Below are positions 1 through 7,631 of a stretch of 13,311 bases of DNA, piece by piece. The translations under genes were made by a program, and so were the position numbers. The DNA comes from SAR116 cluster bacterium (GTDB lineage: Bacteria > Pseudomonadota > Alphaproteobacteria > Puniceispirillales > UBA1172). Numbering within the stretch: the stretch's first letter is position 1; the number at the start of each line of letters is the position of its first letter. The DNA is taken from assembly GCA_002691725.1 (NCBI GenBank), contig NZIT01000119.1:1-13311 (forward strand), read 5' to 3'. Below the pieces are notes generated by a model. It had not been told where the DNA came from. It saw only the letters and a list, made by a program, of their open reading frames with translations, and did no database searches.

Positions 1-36
1 GACCCATAAAACAATATTTCGCGTCATATTATTCAC
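1..36 (-). CDS. ftsH: FtsH ATP-dependent zinc metalloprotease, N-terminal fragment (partial)
   Basis: Twelve codons run in frame to the window edge, starting at GTG 36-34 and reading V-N-N-M-T-R-N-I-V-L-W-V. This resembles the MNN..RN..LW opening of alphaproteobacterial FtsH, just before its first membrane helix. A purine-rich GAAAGG (minus strand of 45-50) lies 9 nt upstream, which favours GTG 36 over the ATG at 27. FtsH is a membrane-anchored hexameric AAA+ protease that degrades misfolded membrane proteins and some regulators. The position directly after tilS, across a 38-nt gap, is the usual tilS-ftsH order. Everything diagnostic (Walker A and B, the HEXXH zinc site) lies outside the window, so the call rests on the N-terminal peptide and the context. 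Confidence 0.72.
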   Translation of the reverse strand, partial: MNNMTRNIVLWV

Positions 37-74
37 TTGAACAGCCTTTCCGTTATCTCTTTTGCATCATGCCG

Positions 75-1442
75 CTATGCCCATAAAAACCGCGCTCCAT
101 AAAACCGCGCGCCATAAAATCGCTTTTCAAGCATATCTGGCTTGTTATTACTATCATAGACAATATCAATATCCTTTAAATGGGGAAATATGAACCCTTC
201 GTCAAGGTCAAGACCGTGCTTAACATCAAGATTCTTTGTATCTGTGTCAATAAGTACAGGCAATGACCAGAATATCCGCGCCATGACCTGTGGCCAATCC
301 TGAACAGCTGATAAAATAGTCCGTATTTTAGCAAATCGCTCAGCCCCTATCGCTTCCACCTGAACCGAGTGCGGATAGCTAATGCGCCAGCGGTTATCAA
401 ATACCCCTTGACCTGATGGCAAGTTAATGGCGGGGATATTGGCCTCAGGCTCACGGCAGATGATAATCTGATCAGGGTTTTGCGTATGCCAGCGCCACTC
501 ACAACCACCAAGCGTTGCCTCACCACCAGCATGAAGGCGGTCACGCAGAATAGCTAAAGCTTGATCAGACACCGGATACGGTTTTACCGACATATGGCGC
601 AGAATATGGCTAGCAATTAGGGTAAACCCTTGCATTGAGATGACGTCTTTTGCCATGGCAGCAAAGCCAAGAGGATGGATAGAAAACTGACTTGGGCTGG
701 TGGCCTTGACCGCCACATCAATCTGTTTGATCAAGCGTGATGAAAGTTGGCTTAACTTTGCTAATTGCTGATCACTGACACCTGATTTGGCGCGAGCATG
801 TCTATCCGCGCGCAGTCGCGGACGCTGATAGCGTTCATCAAGATTGGTTGGATCAACCACTGGAGTAAATCCAGCCGCCTCAGCCGCTTCGGCTAGCTCT
901 GACTTGGTGAAATTAAGGCAGGGTCTGATCAGCCGCACGCCCAAATATCCTGTCTCAAGCTTCATCGCCGCTAATCCGCGCAAGCCAGAGCCTTTCGCCA
1001 GTCGCATTTCAACCGTCTCCAATTGATCATCGAGATGATGCGCCGTCATCAAAACCGCATCATGTTTCATCGCTTCCGCCGTCAGGCATTGATAGCGATG
1101 TTGGCGCGCCCATTCAGATACGCCATGCGTCGGGGGTTTATCAGGTATGGCCACGCGCCTGGCCGTAATCCCTGCCGATACCAGCATGTTTTCAACATAT
1201 TTTGCCTCAGCCGCCGCCTCCGCCCTGAGGCCATGATCAATAATGATTGCTCTCACCAAAGGAATGTCGTTTTGGTGATGCGACGCGGCAAGCGCATGAC
1301 GCCATGACTGGATTAACGCGACCAGACCTAAACTATCCGCACCTCCAGACACAGCCAGCATAATAGCACGGCTTGATTGGGGCAGTTGCCGTTCCGCCAT
1401 CACCCTGGCAAAGCGGCGACACAAGTCCGGGTTAGGCTTCAC
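75..1442 (-). CDS. tilS: tRNA(Ile)-lysidine synthase TilS
   Basis: TilS attaches lysine to C34 of the tRNA(Ile) CAU anticodon using ATP, converting it to lysidine so that it reads AUA and is charged with isoleucine. The PP-loop signature SGGADS is at about residues 32-37 from the chosen start. A second family motif (HHLDDQLET, then RLAKGSGLRGLAAM) follows roughly 100 residues later. The open frame extends to a TTG at 1469, but GTG 1442 has AAGGA 9 nt upstream and overlaps the cpoB stop by 11 nt, so I prefer it; an ATG at 1400 is another option. The product is about 455 residues, normal for the full-length form with a C-terminal domain. The last residues show a tandem repeat (RFYGA twice, then RFLWA), described separately. 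It is probably co-transcribed with cpoB and ftsH. Confidence 0.93.
   Translation of the reverse strand: MKPNPDLCRRFARVMAERQLPQSSRAIMLAVSGGADSLGLVALIQSWRHALAASHHQNDIPLVRAIIIDHGLRAEAAAEAKYVENMLVSAGITARRVAIPDKPPTHGVSEWARQHRYQCLTAEAMKHDAVLMTAHHLDDQLETVEMRLAKGSGLRGLAAMKLETGYLGVRLIRPCLNFTKSELAEAAEAAGFTPVVDPTNLDERYQRPRLRADRHARAKSGVSDQQLAKLSQLSSRLIKQIDVAVKATSPSQFSIHPLGFAAMAKDVISMQGFTLIASHILRHMSVKPYPVSDQALAILRDRLHAGGEATLGGCEWRWHTQNPDQIIICREPEANIPAINLPSGQGVFDNRWRISYPHSVQVEAIGAERFAKIRTILSAVQDWPQVMARIFWSLPVLIDTDTKNLDVKHGLDLDEGFIFPHLKDIDIVYDSNNKPDMLEKRFYGARFYGARFLWA
81..123 (-). repeat. 15-bp tandem repeat at the 3' end of tilS
   Basis: On the plus strand, units beginning CCATAAAA recur at 81-96, 97-111 and 112-123, with near-identical CGCG-rich tails. 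On the coding strand two copies encode RFYGA. The copy nearest the stop has one extra T in its T-run, so it reads RFLWA and then TAG. This suggests slippage duplication followed by a one-base indel that set the present stop codon. Any effect on TilS is unknown; it lies at the extreme C terminus. Confidence 0.8.
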
Positions 1443-2580
1443 ACCCTGTTTTATCCTTAAGTTTAGCAAGTCGCGTTGTCAATTTCTGGGGTGGGTCTTC
1501 AACCGCACGCAGTAATTTTTCAAAGAAATCACAGGCATCTGCTTTTGGTCGTGTCACCGAAAATGATTCGGCAATCCACATTAAGACTTCAATCCGGCGC
1601 GGATCTTCTGGCCATGTTTGGATAAAATCTAGCATGGTTTGCAAAGACCGCTGATGCTCGCCTTGGACAAATTGAACGCGCCCAATCCAGAAATTCACAT
1701 CTGCCGAAAGATCACTTTCTGGGTAACTATTATTAAACTCAATCAACGCTGCTTCCGCCTCACCCAACTGATTTTGGTGCATCAGGTTCTTGGCAAACTC
1801 ATATTGCTCAATCTCTGTTCCTTCTGGCAAAAGCGATGGCAGTGTAGGTTCAGGTGAAGTCACATCAAGTGTTGTCTCAGGTGGGTTAGCGGCACCAGTC
1901 GTTTGACTATCAGCACCGTCTTCGAGTTGCGATTTAGGTAACACCCATGCCGAATTATCACTATTATCTGGCGCTGTTGATGTGGCGGCGGATGATTCTG
2001 GCGCAGCAGCATTGGCACTGTTTGATAAGGCTGATGAGCCATCTTGTGGCACCGCTGTACTATCCAGACCTGCGGATAGCCGCAACAGACTTTGAATCTT
2101 GGCTTCAAGCTGAAGAATCCGAAACTCATTATCAGCCGCAAGTTGAAGGGTTTTTTGAATTTTATTATTTAACGAAATAAGCTCATTAGACAAATTATTG
2201 ATGTTATTTAGCTTTTCATCGACACGCCGCAAGACGTCTTCTGCAGCACTTCCAGATTCTAAATTTTGACGTAAATCAAATAAATCATTTTCAACTCTGG
2301 CGTTAAGGTCTCGCAATGTGTTTTCAATGGCAATAATCCGCAACTGCATATCACCAAGCGTTGATTGATCAACCTGAGCATTGGCGATTGGTGTTTGTAA
2401 TGCCGTCAGCATTAGTATCATAGTACCATACCCCCCCACAGCCTTGATGAGAGGTCTTACAGGTTTGATAACTGACTGCATAATTGACCGGAAGATGACT
2501 GATTGGGAGATATCACTTAGTCGGGTCAAGTTGGCTATCACAAAAGAGTTAGAGTAAATAGGGTTCTTCATCATGATCAT
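1432..2580 (-). CDS. cpoB: Cell division coordinator CpoB (YbgF), periplasmic TPR protein
   Basis: CpoB is a periplasmic protein that binds TolA and, in E. coli, couples outer-membrane constriction with septal peptidoglycan synthesis. The secreted part begins after a hydrophobic stretch ending PIANA-Q at about residues 52-68. It has an N-terminal coiled coil with heptad-like Leu/Ile/Asn patterning (about 70-170), a Ser/Ala/Pro-rich low-complexity linker (about 172-250) and a C-terminal TPR domain (about 258-375; EQYEFAKNL, then FWIGRVQF). From ATG 2580 the signal peptide is preceded by more than 30 extra residues. An internal ATG at 2481 would give a conventional signal peptide, but it lacks a clear ribosome binding site, so the start is unsure. 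A terminator sits between pal and this gene, implying a promoter of its own or read-through. Its stop overlaps the tilS start. Confidence 0.88.
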   Translation of the reverse strand: MIMMKNPIYSNSFVIANLTRLSDISQSVIFRSIMQSVIKPVRPLIKAVGGYGTMILMLTALQTPIANAQVDQSTLGDMQLRIIAIENTLRDLNARVENDLFDLRQNLESGSAAEDVLRRVDEKLNNINNLSNELISLNNKIQKTLQLAADNEFRILQLEAKIQSLLRLSAGLDSTAVPQDGSSALSNSANAAAPESSAATSTAPDNSDNSAWVLPKSQLEDGADSQTTGAANPPETTLDVTSPEPTLPSLLPEGTEIEQYEFAKNLMHQNQLGEAEAALIEFNNSYPESDLSADVNFWIGRVQFVQGEHQRSLQTMLDFIQTWPEDPRRIEVLMWIAESFSVTRPKADACDFFEKLLRAVEDPPQKLTTRLAKLKDKTGCEA

Positions 2581-2645
2581 TAAAATCTCACGCTAGATCA
2601 GGTTCTGTATTAGATTTTATTGAATTAATTAGACCAAATTAAGGC

Positions 2646-2680
2646 AAAAAAAAACCCGATTAGATCATCGGGTTTTTTAA
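2646..2680 (-). terminator. Rho-independent terminator after pal
   Basis: On the minus strand an 8-bp perfect stem (AACCCGAT / ATCGGGTT, plus-strand arms 2653-2660 and 2667-2674) encloses a 6-nt loop and is followed by a run of T. An A-run on the other side means it could also work in the plus direction. It starts about 17 nt beyond the pal stop codon and separates pal from cpoB. Confidence 0.9.
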
Positions 2681-2696
2681 AAAATTTGTTCAGTAA

Positions 2697-3224
2697 CTAG
2701 TTAATAATGCTAACCGCACGACGATTATATTTCCATGCTTGCTCATTCGAGCCAATAACAGCAGGACGCTCTTTGCCATAAGAAATGATTTTAATCCGTG
2801 CAGGATTGATACCCTGTGAGACTAAATAATCTCTAGTAGCGGCGGCACGGCTCTCACCAAGGGCAAGGTTATACTCGCGTGTTCCACGCTCATCACAATG
2901 GCCTTCGATGGTTATACGCACCGATGGATTAGATGAAAGGAAAGTTACCTGTTTTCCAAGTGTTGATTTAGCCTCAGATGTTAATTCATAACTATCAAAA
3001 TCAAAATGAACACGATCACCAATACTAATCAATTCTTCACTAATGGTCATTTCTTCCGATGTATCTGATGTATCTGACGCGTCAGAACCCGAAGATGCGG
3101 TTGATTCAGATGTTGAAGATCCCGAAGCAGCCGTTCCTGCAACATCGCCAGTAGCATTAGGTGCAGTTTCGCAAGCGGCAAGTAGGAAAATCGCTGCTAG
3201 CAATGATGATAAACGAAGGAACAT
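2697..3224 (-). CDS. pal: Peptidoglycan-associated outer-membrane lipoprotein Pal
   Basis: Pal is a lipid-anchored outer-membrane protein that binds peptidoglycan non-covalently and is mobilised by TolB/TolA to pull in the outer membrane at division. I start it at ATG 3224, preceded at 7 nt by AGGAG. This gives a lipoprotein signal peptide with lipobox LLAAC and lipidated Cys18; residue +2 is Glu, not the inner-membrane retention Asp. A Ser/Thr/Asp-rich linker (about 25-58) leads to an OmpA_C domain (about 70-175). Its peptidoglycan-binding core reads GHCDERGTREYNLALGESRA at about 108-127. The length of 175 residues is normal. The frame stays open for 23 codons upstream, but those lie in the promoter region and lack a signal peptide. 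Unlike tolQRAB it probably has its own promoter, and it ends at a strong terminator. Confidence 0.96.
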   Translation of the reverse strand: MFLRLSSLLAAIFLLAACETAPNATGDVAGTAASGSSTSESTASSGSDASDTSDTSEEMTISEELISIGDRVHFDFDSYELTSEAKSTLGKQVTFLSSNPSVRITIEGHCDERGTREYNLALGESRAAATRDYLVSQGINPARIKIISYGKERPAVIGSNEQAWKYNRRAVSIIN

Positions 3225-3242
3225 AAAATATCTCCTGATGTA

Positions 3243-3259
3243 ATCCGCAAAACACGGAT
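3243..3259 (-). promoter_or_regulatory. Small hairpin in the pal 5' leader
   Basis: A 5-bp inverted repeat (ATCCG / CGGAT) with a 7-nt loop lies a few bases upstream of the pal ribosome binding site. It could protect the mRNA 5' region or modulate ribosome access. It is short and may be chance. Confidence 0.35.
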
Positions 3260-3278
3260 AATTAGTTGTTTTTTTACT

Positions 3279-3318
3279 TACCCTAAAACTCAATGTTGTA
3301 CAACATAATACCCTAAAA
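3279..3318 (-). promoter_or_regulatory. Candidate pal promoter with palindromic operator
   Basis: On the minus strand a good -10 element, TATTAT (3310-3305), lies about 80 nt upstream of the pal start codon; the -35 is weak. A perfect 14-bp palindrome, ATGTTGTACAACAT (3293-3306), overlaps the end of the -10 and the expected start site. It is flanked by two copies of the 10-mer TACCCTAAAA (plus strand, 3279-3288 and 3309-3318) exactly 30 bp apart. This geometry is typical of a repressor site, but the regulator is unknown. Confidence 0.55.
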
Positions 3319-3391
3319 AAATGACAAAGAGAAGATATTAATACAAAACCGTTTTATTCAGTGTGTATATCACGCTCACAGTGATTGATTG

Positions 3392-4786
3392 TTAAGGCAA
3401 AAATGGTGACCAGGCAGGGTCTGATGCGCCTTCGGGTGTAATAATCCGGCGCTCATTAAAGCCTGTGATATCAATGCGATATAGATAGCTTTCACCACCT
3501 GACCCATCTGAATTTGTTGGATTTTGCTTAAAATACATCAGAACACGGCCATTCGGTGCCCATGTTGGCGCCTCAACCAGAAAGCCTTTGGCGAGCAGGC
3601 GCTCACCTGTTCCATCGGCATTCATAATACCGATGTAGAATTGCCCTCGCAACATTTTGGTGAAGGCGATAATATCACCGCGCGGCGACCAAACAGGTGT
3701 TGCATAACGGCCTTTGCCGCGACTAAGACGGCGAACATTACTGCCATCGCTGTTCATAATATAGAGTTGTTGGCTACCCGAACGGTCAGAATTAAAGACA
3801 ATCTGGCCATCATTTGGCGAATAAGATGGGGATGTATCAATAAATGGCGTATTCGTTAGCTGGGTGATCTGCCGTGTCGATAAATCCATCGCATAGATAT
3901 TAGTTACCCCACTGCGCGCCAAGCTCATAATAAGGGATTTGCCCGAATAGGAAAAGCGCGGCGCAAAGCTCATCCCCGGAAACGACCCCAGCAATTCTGA
4001 GTTAGCCGATTGGATATCCAACAAATAGACATTAGGCTCATCATTGAAATAATTCAGATAAGCAATTTCTTGCACTGTTTGTGAAAACCTCGGCGTCAGC
4101 ACCAGCGATGAGCCGTCGGTTAAGAAAATATGGTTATGACCATCTTGATCCATAATGGCGAGCCGCTTAATGCGCTTTGCCGCAGGCCCACTTTCCGCAA
4201 CATAGACGATTCGGGTATCGAAATAGCCATCATCACCTGTCCATTTTTTATAAACAACATCAGCGATTTGATGCGAGATCCGGCGCTTTCCCTTCTCAGA
4301 CACGCTGCCTGATCCTGCGGCAATCAGCTCCGACCGTAAAACATCCCAGAGATAGAACTCTACCTCAATCATACTGGCGTCATTGTAAAAGGCTTTGCCA
4401 ATGAGCAAGGCGCTAGCACCAATAGGCCGCCAATCAGCAAAATCTGGCCTTTCCGTCACATCACTTGGCGGATCAAAAAATGCCGCTTGTGATAATGGCC
4501 GAAATAATCCTGACCCTTCTAAATCATTTGATATAATTGATGCGATCTCACGGCCAATGTCGGTGGCCTCACCATCAGGGCCAATAAAATCCGTAATCGC
4601 AATGGGAGTAGGCTCAACATTACCCTCAGTGATCGTAATGACATCAGTGTCTGCTTGAGCAAATGCAGATGATATCGATAACGCCAAAACAGCCATTAGC
4701 ATGCCTAGAGTTCTGGCGAATATGGACACAAGTTTAATATACGACACTAAAATCATCTCTAATCCTTTTATATCTTTGCTTTTCAT
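3392..4786 (-). CDS. tolB: Tol-Pal system periplasmic beta-propeller protein TolB
   Basis: TolB is a soluble periplasmic protein that binds Pal and TolA, and so regulates the Pal-peptidoglycan bond. It shows a signal peptide (hydrophobic core about residues 17-40, cleavage after AFA at 43), an N-terminal TolB_N domain (about 47-185) and a C-terminal six-bladed propeller. The blades are visible as repeated signatures such as [30 protein letters not shown] and [13 protein letters not shown]. The start ATG at 4786 shares its A with the tolA stop (TAATG), which suggests translational coupling; AGGAGG lies 12 nt away. A second ATG at 4756, with AAGGA 6 nt upstream, gives a more usual 33-residue signal peptide and may be the true or a second start. 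A 167-nt gap separates it from pal. Confidence 0.96.
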   Translation of the reverse strand: MKSKDIKGLEMILVSYIKLVSIFARTLGMLMAVLALSISSAFAQADTDVITITEGNVEPTPIAITDFIGPDGEATDIGREIASIISNDLEGSGLFRPLSQAAFFDPPSDVTERPDFADWRPIGASALLIGKAFYNDASMIEVEFYLWDVLRSELIAAGSGSVSEKGKRRISHQIADVVYKKWTGDDGYFDTRIVYVAESGPAAKRIKRLAIMDQDGHNHIFLTDGSSLVLTPRFSQTVQEIAYLNYFNDEPNVYLLDIQSANSELLGSFPGMSFAPRFSYSGKSLIMSLARSGVTNIYAMDLSTRQITQLTNTPFIDTSPSYSPNDGQIVFNSDRSGSQQLYIMNSDGSNVRRLSRGKGRYATPVWSPRGDIIAFTKMLRGQFYIGIMNADGTGERLLAKGFLVEAPTWAPNGRVLMYFKQNPTNSDGSGGESYLYRIDITGFNERRIITPEGASDPAWSPFLP

Positions 4787-5895
4787 TATGTCAAAAATCC
4801 TCCTGGATCAAATCGAAACGGCAATGTCTTCCATTTCTCATACTGCTCAGGTGGAAGCGGTGGAATAAGTGGACTACACTCTTTGAACGCCCGTTCTACC
4901 GCATTTGCCGCCAACTCAAACTTCTTATCTGCGGTGTAACGAGCCTCATCCACAAACTTCACCCTTATCACCTCACCGTCCTCATTAAAATCGACAATTA
5001 TGTCAACAATAAGAGCATTTGCGCCTTCAATCGTAGAAGGTGGATTCCAGCATGGCTGAATAGCAGCTTTCAGCAAAGTCACAATATCTGCCCCTAATGG
5101 CCCATCACTCTTATTATTGGTATTGAGCGCTTGGCCTGCATTATCACGCAAGGTTTCATTGAGTAAATCAGCTAACTGCTGATTAGTTTTGGTATCTTCG
5201 GGCTCATCTTGCTTTTTATTTTTTTCGTCCTGGTCTTCGGGCTTTTGCTGACGCTGAGCGTCATCTATGAGATTCTGAACCTGCAAGCCAATCTCATTCT
5301 GAGACGATGACTTGTTTTGATCATTCGTCAGATAAGACGCAATATCATCGGTATTAACCTTTGGCTGCTTTTTCGGTGGCGCCTCAACCACTTTGGTTTC
5401 CTTGGGTTTTGCTTTTGGTGGCGGCACGGGCGCGGGTGCTACGTTGGATTCTTGCGGCGCTGCTTTCGGCTGTGGCGGCGGCACATCCTCATCTTCGGGC
5501 GTAACATTGAGCGCCACAGCTTCATCTTTCGGCTGATCTTCGGGCAGCGGAACTTCAACAGGCTCCGGTTTTTTAGGCTGCTCGGCTTCTGGCTTTGGTG
5601 GAGGCGGTGTTGGCGGTGGCGGAGGTGCTGGGGCAGCCGCCGCAGGAGGTGGAGTATTATCACTAACCTGCTGATTAACCTCATCTTTTGCGCTATTGTC
5701 TTTGGTTTGCCCGGGCAGACCCTCATCAAGATTAGTCACCGGCACAATATCAACAATTTCCGCTGTCAGGGTTGGTATCTGATCTAATGGCGATTTCGAG
5801 AAAAAGGGTAAAGTGCCGACAAATATTGCCGACACCGAAATATGGAGCAACGCCGAATAGAAAAATGATGAGCGAAAATGAACAGCTTCACGCAT
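4786..5895 (-). CDS. tolA: Tol-Pal system inner-membrane spanning protein TolA
   Basis: TolA is anchored in the inner membrane by one N-terminal helix (about residues 13-33), where it is energised by TolQR. It crosses the periplasm to reach TolB, Pal and CpoB. The helix contains Ser14 and His18, spaced like the SHLS-type motif that contacts TolQR. The middle domain (about 80-180) is extremely Pro/Lys/Glu-rich, with runs of five and four prolines, and is followed by a charged Gln/Asp/Glu/Lys segment (about 195-260). The C-terminal TolA domain (about 265-369) begins [19 protein letters not shown]. Cys282 and Cys340 are placed like the disulphide pair of the E. coli domain. The proline-rich middle differs from the Ala/Lys-rich long helix of E. 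coli TolA. The start ATG lies 5 nt after the tolR stop, without a strong ribosome binding site, so coupling is likely. Confidence 0.94.
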   Translation of the reverse strand: MREAVHFRSSFFYSALLHISVSAIFVGTLPFFSKSPLDQIPTLTAEIVDIVPVTNLDEGLPGQTKDNSAKDEVNQQVSDNTPPPAAAAPAPPPPPTPPPPKPEAEQPKKPEPVEVPLPEDQPKDEAVALNVTPEDEDVPPPQPKAAPQESNVAPAPVPPPKAKPKETKVVEAPPKKQPKVNTDDIASYLTNDQNKSSSQNEIGLQVQNLIDDAQRQQKPEDQDEKNKKQDEPEDTKTNQQLADLLNETLRDNAGQALNTNNKSDGPLGADIVTLLKAAIQPCWNPPSTIEGANALIVDIIVDFNEDGEVIRVKFVDEARYTADKKFELAANAVERAFKECSPLIPPLPPEQYEKWKTLPFRFDPGGFLT

Positions 5896-5900
5896 TGTTT

Positions 5901-6344
5901 TCAGGACTCATCCGCTAATTTCGTCACCAGCTTGACTTGCGCTATGCCAGAAGATTTAATCATATCCATAACACCTATCACCGTCCCGTATGAAACATCG
6001 CTGTCGCCACGGACATAGACCTCAACCACCGGGTTTTCGATAATAATAGCCTTCAGTCTTGCCACTAATACATCAGCATCCATCGGCTTTTTCTGGAGAC
6101 TCACCGTGCCGTCTTCCTGCACCGTGATTACCAGAGGGGCTTGATCATCACTGAGCGTATCGCTGGCCTTGGTTTCAGGCAACTCAACCGGAATCCCGAC
6201 TGTCAATAATGGTGCGGTTACCATAAAAACAATTAACAACACCAACATCACATCAACAAATGGCGTGACGTTAATCTCATTCATCGGGGGTTTTCTGCGG
6301 CGCGAGCCTCGCATCCCTTTGCGGCCACTTATCTGCATGCCCAT
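5901..6344 (-). CDS. tolR: Tol-Pal system proton-channel subunit TolR (ExbD/TolR family)
   Basis: TolR is a single-span inner-membrane protein that, with TolQ, uses the proton motive force to drive TolA. The basic N terminus (GRKGMRGSRRRKPP) is followed by the family signature MNEINVTPFVDVMLVLLIVFMV at about residues 21-42. Asp31 within the transmembrane helix corresponds to the proton-conducting Asp23 of E. coli TolR. The periplasmic part contains VEVYVRGDSDVSYGTV, typical of the ExbD/TolR fold. At 147 residues it has normal length. ATG 6344 has AAGGA 8 nt upstream, part of which overlaps the tolQ stop; the intergenic gap is 5 nt. Confidence 0.96.
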   Translation of the reverse strand: MGMQISGRKGMRGSRRRKPPMNEINVTPFVDVMLVLLIVFMVTAPLLTVGIPVELPETKASDTLSDDQAPLVITVQEDGTVSLQKKPMDADVLVARLKAIIIENPVVEVYVRGDSDVSYGTVIGVMDMIKSSGIAQVKLVTKLADES

Positions 6345-6349
6345 AACGC

Positions 6350-7060
6350 TTATCCTTCTTCAAGCTGACGGCTTAACATGGTCGAAAACTCATTCGAAAA
6401 TCTGTCCACCCGTGACCCTAAAGCATCTATATGAGCGTTGAAACGGTTATAGGCGACAACCGCTGGTATAGCTGCCACAAGACCAAGGGCAGTCGCAAAC
6501 AGTGCCTCCGCGATCCCCGGGGCAACAACCGCAAGACTGGTATTCTTTGATATGGCAATGGCCTGAAATGAGTTCATGATCCCCCATACGGTTCCAAACA
6601 ATCCAACAAACGGGGCAACCGAACCGACTGAGGCAAGAAACGTCATGCCCTTTTCCATGCCTTCCATTTCGCGTGAAATGGTGACTTCCATATTTCGGTC
6701 AATGCGGTTGCTTGATGAAACAATTTGTCCAGGTGGGCGGATAGCCTTGCCGCTAGCCCGCCGCCATTCGCGCATGGCCGCAACAAAGACCCGTGCCATA
6801 ACGCCGTCAGGCTGACCACCTAGCCGATCATAAATGCGGTCAATATGTTCACCTGACCAGAACAGATCCTCAAACTCATCGGCGAGAGCATTTTGTTGGC
6901 GCAATGCCCTGACTTTATCAATGATAATCGACCAGCTCCATAGCGAGGCTACGATTAGCAATAAAATGACCAATTTGACAATAATATCAGCCTGTAAAAA
7001 CAGACCCCAGATGGATAATTCCTGATCCGATAAAACAAGGTTAGTGGTTTCAGTAGCCAT
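6350..7060 (-). CDS. tolQ: Tol-Pal system proton-channel subunit TolQ (MotA/ExbB family)
   Basis: TolQ forms the pentameric inner-membrane stator around a TolR dimer. Three hydrophobic helices are visible at about residues 25-47, 138-162 and 175-205, with the large cytoplasmic loop between the first and second. The family core motifs GLFGTVWGIMNSFQAIA (153-169) and PGIAEALFATALGLVAAIPAVVAYN (181-205) are intact. At 236 residues it has normal length. ATG 7060 is preceded by a GAGGAAG ribosome binding site. It lies 37 nt after ybgC, with a small hairpin in the gap, and is probably read from the same transcript. Confidence 0.97.
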   Translation of the reverse strand: MATETTNLVLSDQELSIWGLFLQADIIVKLVILLLIVASLWSWSIIIDKVRALRQQNALADEFEDLFWSGEHIDRIYDRLGGQPDGVMARVFVAAMREWRRASGKAIRPPGQIVSSSNRIDRNMEVTISREMEGMEKGMTFLASVGSVAPFVGLFGTVWGIMNSFQAIAISKNTSLAVVAPGIAEALFATALGLVAAIPAVVAYNRFNAHIDALGSRVDRFSNEFSTMLSRQLEEG

Positions 7061-7082
7061 TATCTTCCTCTATTACGAAATG

Positions 7083-7095
7083 GGAGCTATGCTCC
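7083..7095 (-). other. Short inverted repeat in the ybgC-tolQ gap
   Basis: A 5-bp perfect inverted repeat (GGAGC, 3-nt loop, GCTCC) lies just after the ybgC stop codon. There is no T-tract, so it is not an intrinsic terminator. It could be an mRNA stability or processing element between ybgC and tolQ, or chance. Confidence 0.35.
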
Positions 7096-7097
7096 AA

Positions 7098-7631
7098 CTA
7101 TTGGGTTATGCCATGATTTTGTGGCGGCATGGTGGCAAGGATTTTATTTTTAACATCTTTATCAAGACGGACAGGCCGCCCTGACAATGTTGCGCTGTTG
7201 TGGTTTTCTTTTGAGGCATTTTCTTCTGGTAAATTAGATTTTTGTAATTTTGCATATACCACTTTTACCTCACATGTCGCCAAATTAATGCCTGAATCTG
7301 ACATGATGAGTTGCCTCAGAACAATCTGCACCCCCGTCAGCTTTGCTGTGGTTGAAACAACTTTAAGCAGATCGCCCAGCCGCGCCGGCTGATGATATTG
7401 AATATTAACACTGGCAACAACAAAGGCGTAGCCATTGGCAAGGCGTGAGCGCTGATCAATGTCCAGAAGCGCAAATCCTGCACTGCGCGCGCGTTCTGCA
7501 TAGGCCAGATAATTCGCATGATAAACAACGCCGCCTGCATCGGTATCTTCGTATTGCACTTTCAGGGGATAGATATGGCTGCCTTGATCAAACCAGCCAT
7601 CTAGCGAAACACCATAAATATTAGTCATCAT
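7098..7631 (-). CDS. ybgC: Tol-Pal-associated acyl-CoA thioesterase YbgC
   Basis: This is a hotdog-fold 4HBT-type thioesterase. E. coli YbgC hydrolyses acyl-CoA or acyl-ACP and is always encoded next to tolQ. The catalytic signature [23 protein letters not shown] begins at about residue 27, with the nucleophile or general-base Asp at about 31. The frame is open to a TTG at 7643, but the paired ATGs at 7631 and 7628 overlap the ruvB stop and fit the family start better; no strong ribosome binding site is visible, so coupling to ruvB is likely. At about 178 residues it is longer than the usual 130-140. The extra length is a polar insertion ([16 protein letters not shown]) before the usual GRPVRL end motif, plus a short tail. 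Confidence 0.9.
   Translation of the reverse strand: MMTNIYGVSLDGWFDQGSHIYPLKVQYEDTDAGGVVYHANYLAYAERARSAGFALLDIDQRSRLANGYAFVVASVNIQYHQPARLGDLLKVVSTTAKLTGVQIVLRQLIMSDSGINLATCEVKVVYAKLQKSNLPEENASKENHNSATLSGRPVRLDKDVKNKILATMPPQNHGITQ

Noticed and set aside
4120..4404. Several short overlapping frames on both strands inside tolB.
   Set aside because: They lie inside the conserved tolB coding region, lack start signals and conflict with its intact propeller pattern.
5317..5787. Plus-strand open frame of 156 codons rich in Trp, Arg and Phe.
   Set aside because: It is the antisense shadow of the proline-rich codons of tolA (CCN becomes NGG), has no ribosome binding site and resembles no protein family.
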